DNA of 64,000 bases from Rhizaria sp. SCN 62-66 (taxonomy: Eukaryota; Rhizaria, unplaced). Numbering within the stretch: position 1 is the stretch's first letter; the number at the start of each line of letters is the position of its first letter. Under the pieces are notes generated by a model. That model had not been told where the DNA came from. It ran no database searches and saw nothing but the letters and a program-made list of their open reading frames with translations. Shown piece after piece: positions 1 through 11,100 of the stretch. A program made the translations under genes and the position numbers. Location of the stretch: the NCBI GenBank assembly GCA_001724265.1, contig MEDY01000171.1, positions 1 to 64,000 on the forward strand, in the 5' to 3' direction.

Positions 1-1
1 G

Positions 2-3000
2 GCGGGCGAAGACGCGTGCCGCGCGCGCGACGCCGCCGTGAGCGAGCTCAACGACTCCGTGGCGGCCTGGGCGCGCGAGCGCTCGTCGCTGCAGCGTGAC
101 GTGGCGGGGCTCGAGGCCGCCGCGGAGCAGGCACGCGAGCGTGCGCGCAAGGCGACCACACTTGAGGCCGCGTCGTCGGCCGCCGAGCAGGAGGCCGTGA
201 CGCGCGCGCGGCGGGCCGAGGCCGCGCTTGCCGCCGCGGGGAGTGAGGTCGACGCGATGCTGGGCGAAGACGCGGCCGCCGCCGGGGCGCGCGGCGGTGT
301 CGCGGAGCCCAGCGGACTCAACAGTGCCTGGGGCCAGGCTGCGGCGGCCGCGCTGGAAGACGTGCGTATCGCCGCTGTCGCCGTCGCTGCAGCGGCCGCG
401 TGTGCCACGCAGCTGCCTGCCGCGGCATCGTCGTCCGGTGCCGACAGCAGCTCTGCAGCGCTGACTCGCGTGAGCCACGAGCTCGCCGCGCTGGCGAACG
501 CGCCCATTGTATTCGCTTCCGCTTCGGCCGCGGCCGCGCGCACGCCGGCCTCGCCCTCGGGCTTTGCGCCCGTCGCGCCGGCGCCGCCCGCGCTGCGCGA
601 GCGCCTGCTGGAGTTGTGCTCACGCCGCGCAACCACGGCCGAGGCCATCGCGGCCCGTGCGGCGGCCGTCCGCGGCGGAGTGCAGCAGCTGGCGCGCCAC
701 CTCTCCGCTGCCACCGCGACCGCGCAAGCCTGTCAGGGCGCGCTCGAAGCTGCGAACACGCGCGCGGAGACGGAGACGCGTCGCGCGGACGATGCCGACG
801 TGCGTGCCGCGGCCGCTTCTGCCCGCGCGCAACAGGTGGCCGCGCTCGCCGCTGACGCCGACGAGGCTGGACGCGCGCGCGAGCGCGAGCTGTCTTTCGC
901 GCGCGAGGCTCTGCTGGCGGGCGCTGCGGGCGTTGAAGCGCTCGCGCAGACGGTGGAGCGCGTGGCTGCCCGCGCTGACGCTGTGAGTTCACACCTCGCG
1001 CGCGCAGTCTCTCAAACCGCGGACAGCCCCACCAAGTCGTACGAACCCGCGGTGGGCGCGGGCACTGTATCGGGACTGCTCGTCAAGTGCTACCAGGACG
1101 CCGCGGCGACGGACCGTTCTGTGACGGTGGAGATGCTTGCAGGCGTCGTTGCTGCCGCACTGGCCACGGTCGATAAGACGCTCACAGCCGCGGAGACCAC
1201 GGCGGAGGCTGCTGCGCGCGGCGCTGCTGAGGCCACGCGCGCCCGCTCTGGGGCGGCGGCGGATATTGCTGCCCTTGAAGCCGAGTCCAGCGCCGCCTCT
1301 GCTGCCGCTACGGCTGCGTCCGCGCGCGCTTCGTCTGCTGAGGAGCAGCTGGCCGCAGCGTCGGCCATGCTCGCAGTGCGCGAGGCCGAAGCTGCGGCGA
1401 CGCGCCAGCGGCTGCAGCAGTTGGCGCCAGTGCTCGGCAACGCCATGTCAAGCGCCGTCGCCGCAACCAAGCGCGAGGCCGCGGGAGCGGCGCGTGCCGG
1501 TGCGATGCTGCTGTTGGTGGCGGGCGGCTGGCGCATTGCGCTCACTGCTGCGCGCGAGCTGGGCCTGCAAAGGCGCTTTCTCGAGCTCGAGCTGCGCCAC
1601 GAGCGCGCGCGTGCTCGCGACCGCGACGCTGCCGCGGCGGCACAGGTCGCTGCGGTGGCTGCTGCAGCTGAGAAGCAGGCGGAGAGTGAAGGCGACCAGG
1701 AAAACTCCGCTGCCGCCGCTCCCTTTGAGCAGGCGGCGTTTGACGCTGCCACTGGCGCTTCCTCTGCGAAGAAGGGCTCCTCGTCCGCGTCCACGACTTA
1801 CAGTCTGTTTATGGCGTCCTCTTATGCGCCTAACACTTACAGTGTCGCCGCTACTGCCGCTGCACCGCGCTCGCGTGGTCTGGCCTTGTTCCGCGTGGCG
1901 GGCGTTGCTGCGCTGGCTGCAGTGCGGCTAGCGAGCTTTGTCGGTCAGTCGCTCACTTCACGTGGGCCTCAAAACCCGACTCTAGTCGGTGGAAAACACA
2001 CGAAGTACACGTACGGGTTGCACTACGGCTACTGCCCCTTCACGTCCGTGCCGCGCGGCTCCGTGGCGGCGCTGGGCCGGCCCGCCATGCTCCCGATGCC
2101 TGCGCCGCTGTGCGCGCTGGTGAGCGCGCCCTCGCGCACGGCTGATCCCGCGCTCGCGGCCCAGCGCGCGGGCGCGGAGGCCGCGCACATTGTCCAGGCT
2201 GCACTGCGCCTGGCCGTCACCTCGTCTAGCTCTGTGCCTTTCGACGCTGACGCGGCCGCTGCGGCGTCGATGGTCGACGAGCATGTTGAGTCGACCGAGG
2301 CCGCATATGCTGCCGCGCTGCGCCGCGTGACGGAGACCGTCACCGGGCTTGTCGGAAACGGCGTTGCGAACAACAGCGGCATTGGGTTCCCCTCCCTCTC
2401 TGGGACGGATGCCGACGACGCGGCCGCGCAGGCGTGGGGCGATGGCGCGGATACGAGCCAGCTCTGGAACCGCCTGCCCACGCTGGAGTGGTCGCCTTCC
2501 GGAGGCGGCTTTAACTCCGCGCAGACGGCCGCCGCCTTTGAGGGCATGCTCGCGTGGTTCGACTCTGTTTTCACCGCGGCGGGCTCTGCGCCGCTCCCGC
2601 TGCTCACTCCTTCCGCGTCGCATCTCGCTGTCACGGGCCGGAGCACCATGGGCGCGCTGTTGCTGGGCGGCGCCCACGCGCGCGCGCGGTCTGTTACGCG
2701 CCGCGCGCAGCTGCAGCTGCCGCACGCAGCCGCGTCGCGCTCTGCGCCGGGTCCTCGCCTCGCTGCCGCACTGGCTGACTCGTCCACGCGCGTGACGGCC
2801 GCCATTGACGCGCTCTCGCGTCGCGCCGGCGCTGCTGTGCGCACGATGCGCGCCGCGACCGACGCTGCGCAGAACGCCGCTGCGGAGGCTGTTGCGACCG
2901 CGGGCTCCGCGGAGGCTGCCGCGCGCACCGCGCGCGAGGCTGAGATGGTGGCGCGCACTGCGGCGACGGCGGCGGAACGCGAACGTCACTTGACTGACGA

Positions 3001-4216
3001 GCGTCTTCGTGATACCGAGGCGAATCTGCGCGCGGCTGAGGCCGACGCGACGTCGGCGGCGGCGCTGGCAGCGGCACGCGACAAGGACGCGGAGCAGCTG
3101 CGGCGCGCGCTCGAGGCTCGCGGTGCGGACATCACTGCGCTGCACGAGTACTTGCGCGGCAAGGCGGCTGCGCTGGCCGAGTCGCAAGCCCAGGCGCGCG
3201 AGGCGGGTGAGCATGTATCGCGGCTCGACTTCGAGCTTGCGGCGTGCGCGGGCAAGAACGCAGCCGCCGTGGCGCGTGTGCAGGAGCTCGAGGAGCAGCT
3301 GGGCGAGGCGCACTTGCGCGCAGAGGCGATTGCCGCGCGCGCCCGTGAAATTGAGGCAGAGGCCGAGGCGGGCCGCCGCGAGTCCATCTCGCTGGCGCAG
3401 CAGCTGCAAGCTAAGACTGAAATGTTGGCGAAGTCGCGCGACGCTATGGCCTACTTGCAGGACGAGGCGCTCTCAGCTCAGGCCCGTGCACTGCAGTCAG
3501 CGCAGCAGCTCTCTAACACGCGTGCCGCCGTGTCCCTGCTGTCCTCGCAGGTGACCGGCAACGCTGCGGCCACACCCACTGTTGCCCCTTCCGCGGGGCA
3601 CGAGAGTCGCGCTGGCACTGACGCATACGCGCCTCCAGCAGCACCTGGCTCGCCCACGCTGAAGCGCGGACTGATGCGCGCGTTTAACGCAGTGGTGCGT
3701 GGTGATGTTGCCGACCGGTCCGCTGCGGACCGCTCTGCACTCGGACTCGACCGCAGCTTTGCAGCCGACGCGAGCACCACGCAGCGCGCGACTGGCAGTG
3801 CAACGGCTGCGCAGCGCGCAGCTGAGATCGGCACGCGTGCTGGTCAAGCCGCCGCTGCTGCCGCTGCAGCCGCTGCCGCAGCCATGAACCGCGCTGGTGG
3901 CTCTAGCGCCGCGCATAGTGCATCGTTTGCTGCCGACGGCGCATCCTCGTCCGCGGGCTTTGCGGCGCAGACAGCGTCGTCTCTGGCGAAGCATGTTGAC
4001 CGCCACGATCGTGCGCAGACCACGGTTAAGACGCGCACGACTGTCAGCAAGACCACTGCCGCAGCACCCGCGAACGCGGTTGTGAGTACGGCTGGCACGC
4101 GGATGCTTCCTAGCACAGCACTCCCTACCCCATCTCTTGGCCGTAGTGCGCTCGACGACGCACTGGCAGAGGCGCGCGCCACTCACCAGTGGATTACCGA
4201 CCTCGACCGCGAGTAA
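2..4216 (+). CDS. Ala-rich coiled-coil protein, 5' end outside the window
   Basis: The frame is open from the first bases of the window with no ATG near the edge, so the start and an unknown N-terminal length lie upstream. About 1400 codons remain, ending in TAA at 4214-4216. Two blocks with long Ala/Glu/Arg-rich heptad-like sequence (about 40-1720 and 2780-3560) predict coiled coil. They flank a less regular segment that holds a hydrophobic stretch at about 1876-1947 (GLALFRVAGVAALAAV...), possibly membrane-associated but weak. The C-terminal part is disordered, with a poly-Ala run near 3847-3885. Composition becomes AT-rich immediately after the TAA, which supports TAA as a true stop. I do not recognise a family. 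A structural, centrosomal or tethering role would only be a guess from the coiled coil. Confidence 0.75.
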   Translation, partial: AGEDACRARDAAVSELNDSVAAWARERSSLQRDVAGLEAAAEQARERARKATTLEAASSAAEQEAVTRARRAEAALAAAGSEVDAMLGEDAAAAGARGGVAEPSGLNSAWGQAAAAALEDVRIAAVAVAAAAACATQLPAAASSSGADSSSAALTRVSHELAALANAPIVFASASAAAARTPASPSGFAPVAPAPPALRERLLELCSRRATTAEAIAARAAAVRGGVQQLARHLSAATATAQACQGALEAANTRAETETRRADDADVRAAAASARAQQVAALAADADEAGRARERELSFAREALLAGAAGVEALAQTVERVAARADAVSSHLARAVSQTADSPTKSYEPAVGAGTVSGLLVKCYQDAAATDRSVTVEMLAGVVAAALATVDKTLTAAETTAEAAARGAAEATRARSGAAADIAALEAESSAASAAATAASARASSAEEQLAAASAMLAVREAEAAATRQRLQQLAPVLGNAMSSAVAATKREAAGAARAGAMLLLVAGGWRIALTAARELGLQRRFLELELRHERARARDRDAAAAAQVAAVAAAAEKQAESEGDQENSAAAAPFEQAAFDAATGASSAKKGSSSASTTYSLFMASSYAPNTYSVAATAAAPRSRGLALFRVAGVAALAAVRLASFVGQSLTSRGPQNPTLVGGKHTKYTYGLHYGYCPFTSVPRGSVAALGRPAMLPMPAPLCALVSAPSRTADPALAAQRAGAEAAHIVQAALRLAVTSSSSVPFDADAAAAASMVDEHVESTEAAYAAALRRVTETVTGLVGNGVANNSGIGFPSLSGTDADDAAAQAWGDGADTSQLWNRLPTLEWSPSGGGFNSAQTAAAFEGMLAWFDSVFTAAGSAPLPLLTPSASHLAVTGRSTMGALLLGGAHARARSVTRRAQLQLPHAAASRSAPGPRLAAALADSSTRVTAAIDALSRRAGAAVRTMRAATDAAQNAAAEAVATAGSAEAAARTAREAEMVARTAATAAERERHLTDERLRDTEANLRAAEADATSAAALAAARDKDAEQLRRALEARGADITALHEYLRGKAAALAESQAQAREAGEHVSRLDFELAACAGKNAAAVARVQELEEQLGEAHLRAEAIAARAREIEAEAEAGRRESISLAQQLQAKTEMLAKSRDAMAYLQDEALSAQARALQSAQQLSNTRAAVSLLSSQVTGNAAATPTVAPSAGHESRAGTDAYAPPAAPGSPTLKRGLMRAFNAVVRGDVADRSAADRSALGLDRSFAADASTTQRATGSATAAQRAAEIGTRAGQAAAAAAAAAAAAMNRAGGSSAAHSASFAADGASSSAGFAAQTASSLAKHVDRHDRAQTTVKTRTTVSKTTAAAPANAVVSTAGTRMLPSTALPTPSLGRSALDDALAEARATHQWITDLDRE

Positions 4217-4426
4217 ATGTATTATTAGTATTTGATTAATGTACAGTGTACGCGAAATTTAGTTGATTTATTGTTTATAATCATGCAGATATATGTGAGT
4301 TAATACATCATGCTGTTTTGAAATACGTAAAGTATGGACTAATGTAAGATACAAAGTGTGGCCCTGAGCGAGTTGTAATCACTGGACCCAAAACTGTCTT
4401 GAGAAAGAAAAGAACACTGCAAAGCA

Positions 4427-7400
4427 TCATGTGCGCTTGAGCATCTCGTCGCGAATCTTATAGAAAGCCGCAATGTCCGCGTCGGCCTGCTTATTCCCCG
4501 TGGAGACAAACTGAGCGACACCCGCCGCCGGGGCCGGCGCCGCCGCAGGCACAGGGCTGGGCGCTGCGCCATACGCGCCCGCCGAGACCGTCGGCGTGGG
4601 CGGCTTGTACACCGGCGCTGACACCGGCACGGGCGAGGGCGCCGTGTTCTGGCCGTAGCCGTACGCGCCGTTGCCGTAGGCGTGCGCGGCGGGAACCTGG
4701 GTCTGCGCAGGCGCGGGCGCGGGCGCTGGCGCAGCGGGCATGGGCGTGGGCGCTGCGGAGGCGCGGCCGGGCACGGACTTGACCTTCGCCTGCTCTGTCG
4801 CAAACCAGTTGTCGAAGTCGCTCTGCATCTTGCGGCGCTGCTTCTCCATCATATGCTGCAGCGACTCGATCTGTGTGCGCAGGTCTTTGAGGCGCAGGAA
4901 GCCGTCGCGGTACAAGCGCTTCTCGTGCTCCATACGGTCCAGCAACGCAATCTATAGAAACAATATTAAATAATATGTTAACAGCAAATGTAGACCAAAA
5001 ATGAGGATAAAGACCAAAAGAATAGTGAGGATCATGAAAGTGCACTCGTTTCAAGTGCAAGCATCGTACCTCCTCCTCTGTAGGTGCGCCAGCAGAGGGA
5101 TCCTCTGCGCCATCAGCAGCAGCGCGCACGTCGTTGGTGAGGCGCTCTTGGCGCACGCGCGCAAGCTGCTCTTTAGCCGAGCCGACCGCAGTACGCGCAG
5201 CGTTGACGCTCTCGCCAACAGCCTTGGCCTCCTCGATGCTGGCGCGCAGGGCGCTCTTGTTGCTCTCGATCGCGTCGCGGTCCGGGTACGTGGCCTTGTA
5301 GGCTTCGAAAGCGCTCGCGCGGTCAACCAGCTCCTGCTGCTCGCCGCGCGAGAGCCCGCTGGCCGTGTCGGGGGCCGCGCCGCCGCCAACGCGCGCCTGC
5401 AGCTGCGCGGCGCCGGCCTCGACACGCTGCAACACAGCCGCCGACGGTAGCGGACGGCCCTCAAGCACAGCGCGCAGCTTCGCGTCGTCGGCCAGCGCGG
5501 CCGCGCGACCGGGCGCCGCGCCGTCGCGCTGCTGCAGCATGCCCGCCAGGATTGCGATCTCGTTGTCGCGCGCATGAAGCTGCAGCCGCAGCCGGCGGAC
5601 CTCCTCCTGGTACGCCGCAGCCTCCGCAGCCGCGGCCGCAGACGCGCCCGCGCCGCCGGGCCCGCGCGCAGAGGCCAGCTCACCCAGACCCGCGGCCGCA
5701 TCGCCATCGCCAGCACCCGCGCCAGTGGCCCCTACAGCGCCAGCAGCGCCAGCGCCGCTCGCGCCACCCGGAGAGCGGTTGTACATAGCCTTGAGCTGCT
5801 CGAGGAAGAAGCCGACCTTGGTGGAGTTGACAAAAAGCGGCCGCAGCGAGCCGCCCCACACCAGGTGCTCGTTGCCGGGTGCCGTGGTGATCGCGGCGTT
5901 GCCGCCCGCGGCTGCAGCGGCCGCAGCGGCCGAGGCGGCGGCGGACTCGGCCAGGAACTCGCGCAGCGCGCGGAGACAGCGCTCGCGCTCGTCGGGCGTG
6001 AGCGGGCCGGGCGGCGGCGCCTTGCCCTGCAGCGCAAGCAGCTGCTCGCGCGTCTCGCGCAACTGCGACTTAAGCTTGCCGACTAAGATGCGCGGGTCAA
6101 CCTCTTCGTTGACGTACGTCTCGTTGCGAATCAGTGACACGCGCTGCGCAAAGCGGGCAGTACTGAGAGTGAAAAGCAATGTTCGAGAAATTAAGGAATA
6201 TAGATGAATATGTTAGCAGAGAGACATTAAGATACGACATATAAAAAATAGAGGGCAAAAAAAAGGAAGCGACAAAGCTGGCGTGTGAGCGTACCTGACC
6301 GTCTCGTCGAGGTGGTTCTGCTCCATGGACATTGTCGCAAGCATGGCTGTGCGGCAGTTACCACCAAGCGAGTCCTGGAGAACGAGCGTGAGCAGCGAGT
6401 TGCGGTAGGGCACGTGCGAGCGTTTGCCGCGACCGCGCTCCTGCAGCGCAACAATGACCTGCTCGAGGTAATGCAGCGAGAGGTTAATGTACTTGGCCTC
6501 GGTGAGGTTCTTGCCCTTGATGTCCGTCTTCTTGACGCGCTCTGAACCGGCGAGATCGACCAAGTGCAGCTTCGAGCGGCGCACACGGCCCGAGGCCAGG
6601 TCCTTCATCTCGAGTGCGATGGTGAAGACGCAGTGCGAGCGCGTCGACACGTCGTTGGACGGCGTCTCGCAGATGATGCGGTTCGTGTCACCGACGAAGA
6701 GCAGGTTCAGCGCCTCGTCGACGGTCGAGCACGTGAACTCGCCCAGATTGCGCAGCGACACGTTGCCCTGCTCGTCGTGCACGACGCCAACCTTGGGCAG
6801 GTCCTCCAGCGCCTTGGAGTCGTGCGAAGGGTCGAGCAAGTCGTAACCGTTGAGGTTGTAGATCTCCAGATAGCTCACGCGCACTGTGGCCTGCACGCCC
6901 GTGCGCTTTTCCAGTTCGGCAAAGATGTGCGCCAGCGCGCGCGGGATAATACCGCGCTGCTCGTACTGCGCAGTGCCGCCCGTGATGGAGAAAGTCTTGC
7001 CGGAACCGGTTTGGCCGTACGCGAACACTGTGCCGTTGTAGCCCGCCAGAACGGACTGCACGATCGGCAGCGCCAGCGTCTCAAACACGTGTGCCTGCGT
7101 CGCGTCCGTGTCAAAAATGTGCGCGAACTTAAACGTGTGCTGCTCGCGCGTGTTGTTCACAAACCCGCCTGCTTCTGAAACAGGCACGCGAACGTCAACC
7201 TACAGACATCATAGCGAAACAGTGTGTTCGAGAAGTCAGACCAAGTACATGTGATGAATGATGGTAATGTGAGTCAACACTTCGATATATTTAAACGAAC
7301 CTTTCCTGTAGTCTTGTCAATGTCGCAGAGAGCGCGTGCGGGGTTGCGAGTAGGGCGGAAGCGGCAGTAAATCTCAATCTTGTCCGTTGTTACCACAGGC

Positions 7401-7558
7401 TTCTGCTCCCCGTCGTCACCTAACTCGTCTGCGTTGTTGCTGTTGTCGCCACCCGGACCGGAAGGCGACAAAGCAGAGTCAGGAGGCACAACAGAAGCAC
7501 GGCCTGTTGACGGATCATCGCTGATGCGGGCAGAAGTCACCTCGCGCGGTGTGTACAT
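4427..7558 (-). CDS. KIF6: Kinesin-9 family motor, KIF6-like (kinesin-9B)
   Basis: Four exons (minus strand): 7301-7558, 6295-7199, 5070-6162, 4427-4951; 927 aa, TGA stop. The introns (7200-7300, 6163-6294, 4952-5069) start GTTCGT, GTACGC and GTACGA and end AG, and every junction keeps frame. The motor domain begins IEIYCRFRPTRNP. It has the P-loop GQTGSGKT at about residues 148-155, the switch I region STRSHCVF and switch II DLAGSER. Family-specific strings such as GFVNN, LHYLEQVIVAL, RNSLLTLVL and the neck FAQRVSLIRNE...VNEEVDPR match KIF6 as I know it. After the motor come a coiled coil, an Ala/Pro/Gly/Tyr linker and a short C-terminal element ending FYKIRDEMLKRT. Kinesin-9B motors work in the axoneme of motile cilia. 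The start is the first ATG in frame with the motor; no ATG lies further upstream before a TAA. Confidence 0.93.
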
Positions 7559-8108
7559 TGCCTTCTTCTCGAACAAGGAGCCTTTGAACTTCGAGGTTGT
7601 CTAGAAGAGAAAAATCCCATGGAAATAAAACTATCTTGGGTTAGCAAAACGTTAATGAAATTAAATGTATGCTTTTTTTCTCATGTCTCAGCCTCATTCC
7701 TTTTGACGATCGAAAACTGGCACAGTAACCTTTTTCTATACGAATGCTCTGGTCGCCTCGTGCGACCCGTTGGCTCGCGTGCGACAGAGGAGTAACTCAC
7801 AACATGCGCAAAACTGATGATATCTCCGTGTATTGGATTGATACCAAGCTGAAAAGTGGTGCGTCGCTGCGTTAAATCAAAAATATATATTTATTCAAGT
7901 TGAATTTCTCATTAAAACATATGTGACGCTCCACACTCGAGTCTAAGTTCGGTGATCGACCTCGCCACAAACTAGTAAAATTCGTAATCACTCCATCCTT
8001 TCACTATGAAATCAACACTGCCACGCTGCACTTTCATTAAAATAAATCACTTGAGGTAGTTGATTTGCATAAGATGCCGTCTGCAGACAAAAACACTCGG
8101 TTATAGCC
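7559..8108. other. Intergenic, kinesin 5' flank and PH-gene 3' flank
   Basis: AT-rich DNA between two minus-strand genes. It must hold the kinesin promoter and the 3' UTR of the PH-domain gene. A pyrimidine-rich stretch followed by AG at 7601-7612 looks like a splice acceptor, so a 5' UTR intron is possible. I see no other supported feature. Confidence 0.5.
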
Positions 8109-11100
8109 TCAGTTGTCCTCTTCCTCATCTTCATCATCAACACTACCGTCATCGTCGACGGAGTCCTCGGCGTCGTCACTGCACCTGACAAGCTCCTCGG
8201 TGGCAGCAGCCTCCTGTGCAGCAGCCTGCAGCACAGCGCTCAGCCCGGTGGCCCAGACTTTGCACTCAAGCTCGGTATCGAACACAACGTGCAGCAGTTT
8301 CGCCGACGGCGCGCCTGCGACGCCCGCGGGCGCGGGAGAGCCGAGTCCGCCAGTCGGTGATAGCAGCCCCGCGGGGCCCGCCGCGGCCGGCGCCGCCGCC
8401 ACTGTCACGATTGTCATGCACCGGTTCATCTGACTATCGCTCGCATACGACTGTGAGCCTTCCGATGAGACAAGAGGCTCGTCCTCTAAATCCTTGCCAG
8501 CGCTGAGACGTGCCAGGGCCGCGACAGGGCTGGCGGCCGTGAGCATGCGTTTCGCAACCACGGAGTCGCCGCCCACAAGCACGGCCTTGACGGTGGTCAG
8601 CGGCGTCTGCAGTGCGCGCGAGCCGTCGGCGGGCTCGAACGAAAGGAACTCGGCCCCGCCGTCGGGCAGACGCAGCCGTGCGCGGTGCGCAGAGGCACAC
8701 ATTGTCGATGCAGATGGTGCTGAGGTAAAGTGCACCAGTGCCACAGAGGTTGCTGTGCTTAGTAAAGAAGTAAAGACAGAGCTCGTAGCATCTTTACGTT
8801 CTGAGGAATGAAGAAAAACATGAATCGATTTCGGGCGATAAAAAAAGCGATCGTCAGAAATGAGAATGAATAAACACAAAAACTAAAATCTTATTCAAAA
8901 GATAAATTTAAAATTTAATACATTAAATACAAATAAAGTGATTATTGAAATATTATACTTTAATTTGACTCATATCATGCGTAGATATGTCTGTTTTCGT
9001 ACCTTGCTTGCCGACCTGACCCTCGTGCATAAGGTAGTTGGCCCACATCATAGCCGCCTCGCGCGTCGTCACGTCGCTGCGCTGCCCGGGTGACATCAAC
9101 CCGCCTGCAGCCGCGCCGTGCGCAATTGAATGCCGGTCCGGACTCACCATCACGCTCATATCACCTAGAGCCAGCGATGACCGGCCCTTATTTGCCCCAG
9201 TAGCAGCGGAGAAGCTCAGCCGCCGCGTTACAGCAGCTGCGCTGCCGCGCGCGCTGAGCGCGGGCATGTCGCCCAACGCGTCACCGTCCTCGTCTCTAGG
9301 AGCATTAGCCTCGGTCTGACCAGCGCTGTCGTCGCAATCATCGTCTTCGTCTTCGCCGTCGTCGACCACCGGCGCCAGCGCGCCTGACGCGAGACTCATG
9401 CGGCCGCGTCCAGCGCCGGCGCGGCCCTGCAGCGCCTCACGGACCTCGATGCCCGTGCCATCAAGGCTCAGCCGTCCGTTGGGACCTAGTGATAGGCGCG
9501 GCAGCAGCCGCACCGCGCCCGGCGCCGCCAGCGACTGCCGGCGCGACGCTGCAGAGGCGGCGCCAGACTGACGCCGAGAGCTTGCTGCCGACTGCTTGCT
9601 GACATCCTTGTTACAAGAGGCGTCGTTCACGTCGTCATCATCGTCCTCGTCCTCTTCCTCGGCGCCCTCAAGCGTCTCGTAGACGACGTCGAGCAGTGAC
9701 ATGCCGGTGCCCGCACCCGCTCCCCAGTCATCGCCCGCGTCGCACTGCTGGATCAAGATAGAGCGCCCGCGCCGCGCCGTGCGCCGCGCCTCCTGGCGCA
9801 GGTCGTGGTACTCGACGTCGGTGACGTGGCCGTCGGCAAAGAGCTGCGCCAGCGGCACGATTTGCGCCGTGACGCACCCGTCGGCGCCTACGTGCTGCAC
9901 GATCACATCGTCGTCGCCGTCGTCGCAGGAGTCCTCGAACACGATCTCTCCGCGCACGACCTCGAGCGGGCCGTTCTCCGTTGCCACGGACGCCTGCTGA
10001 GGCGGCTGCGCACGCACGTTCACGGCGCTAATGCTGATTCGACGCGCAGTGGCGATAGGCACACCCGCGTCGTTGTTGATGACCTCAACGACCTGGTCCT
10101 CGTCATCCCAGTCTTCTGTGATCACGTCCATCGCCAGTACTTGCGGCTGCTGCTGTTGCGATGTCTGCTTCTGCAACTGAGAACGCGCTTGCTCGTGCTC
10201 AGAGGGAGAATACTCGTCGATCTCAACGATCTCGACCTCTTCACCAAAGCTCTCACCGTTGACAAGCTCAGCCAGCGCTGCCGCGTCAGTCATCACGTAC
10301 TCTGAGCCGTCGGCCGTGCGTCGGATCACCTGCACCTCGACGCCCTCGTCCGCCTCCAGGTCGTCGCCCTCGTACATCAGACGTATCTCACCGCGCACAA
10401 CCTGCAGCGAGCGGCGCCGCGCGCCTGCCGCGCCGCCGAGGCTCGGCCGGCCCATACCGAGGGCGCTGCCACCGATGCTGGGTCCGCGCAGACGGCGCAC
10501 GTGCTGCTGCATCCCCGGAGACGCGCACAGACTGACGCGACGCGACGCCACCAGCAGCGGCGATCCGGGCGCAGAGTCGCCCGCTGCAGTCGCCAGCGTG
10601 GGCACTGCCGCGCTGTCGGTGCCGCCGGGTGTGGAGCCCGCATCTGCAGCCACACCGGTCTTGATGGGCGACAAGTGCTGCGCTGCAACGGCAGCCGCAA
10701 CGTTTGCGGACACAACGGTATTAGGTGCGGCAGCAAAGCCAGAGGCGGGTGCAGTCTGCTTGGGCGCAATCACAATAATCTTCTTGGCCTTGTTAGCCAC
10801 AGCTGCAATGGCAGGTGCGGCCATATTGGCAACGCGCGGCAGGGCGGTTTGCGTGACGCTGGGCACGAGACTAGCCCGGCCGGCAGTGCGCTGAGCGGAT
10901 ACTGGTGAGAAGAGCCCGCCTGAGGTGGCAACAGACGCGCGCGCAGCCCGCGGCTGGGCCCGTGCCGCACCGGGGCCGGTCACCGTGGACAGCCGACGGA
11001 AGCCGCCGGCACCAATGCCCGCACCCGCGGCAAGCGAGAGGCGCGACGAGCTCAGGATGATGGACGCCCGGTGCGCCACTGCGCTGCTGCGGTCGCGGCT

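Noticed and set aside
7801-7848. Possible upstream coding exon of the kinesin gene (LGINPIHGDIISFAHV) flanked by TTTTCAG and GTGAGT
   Set aside because: Its donor GTGAGT does not fit the GTNCG seen in all other introns. No initiating exon could be found upstream, and the ATG at 7556-7558 already gives a complete motor.
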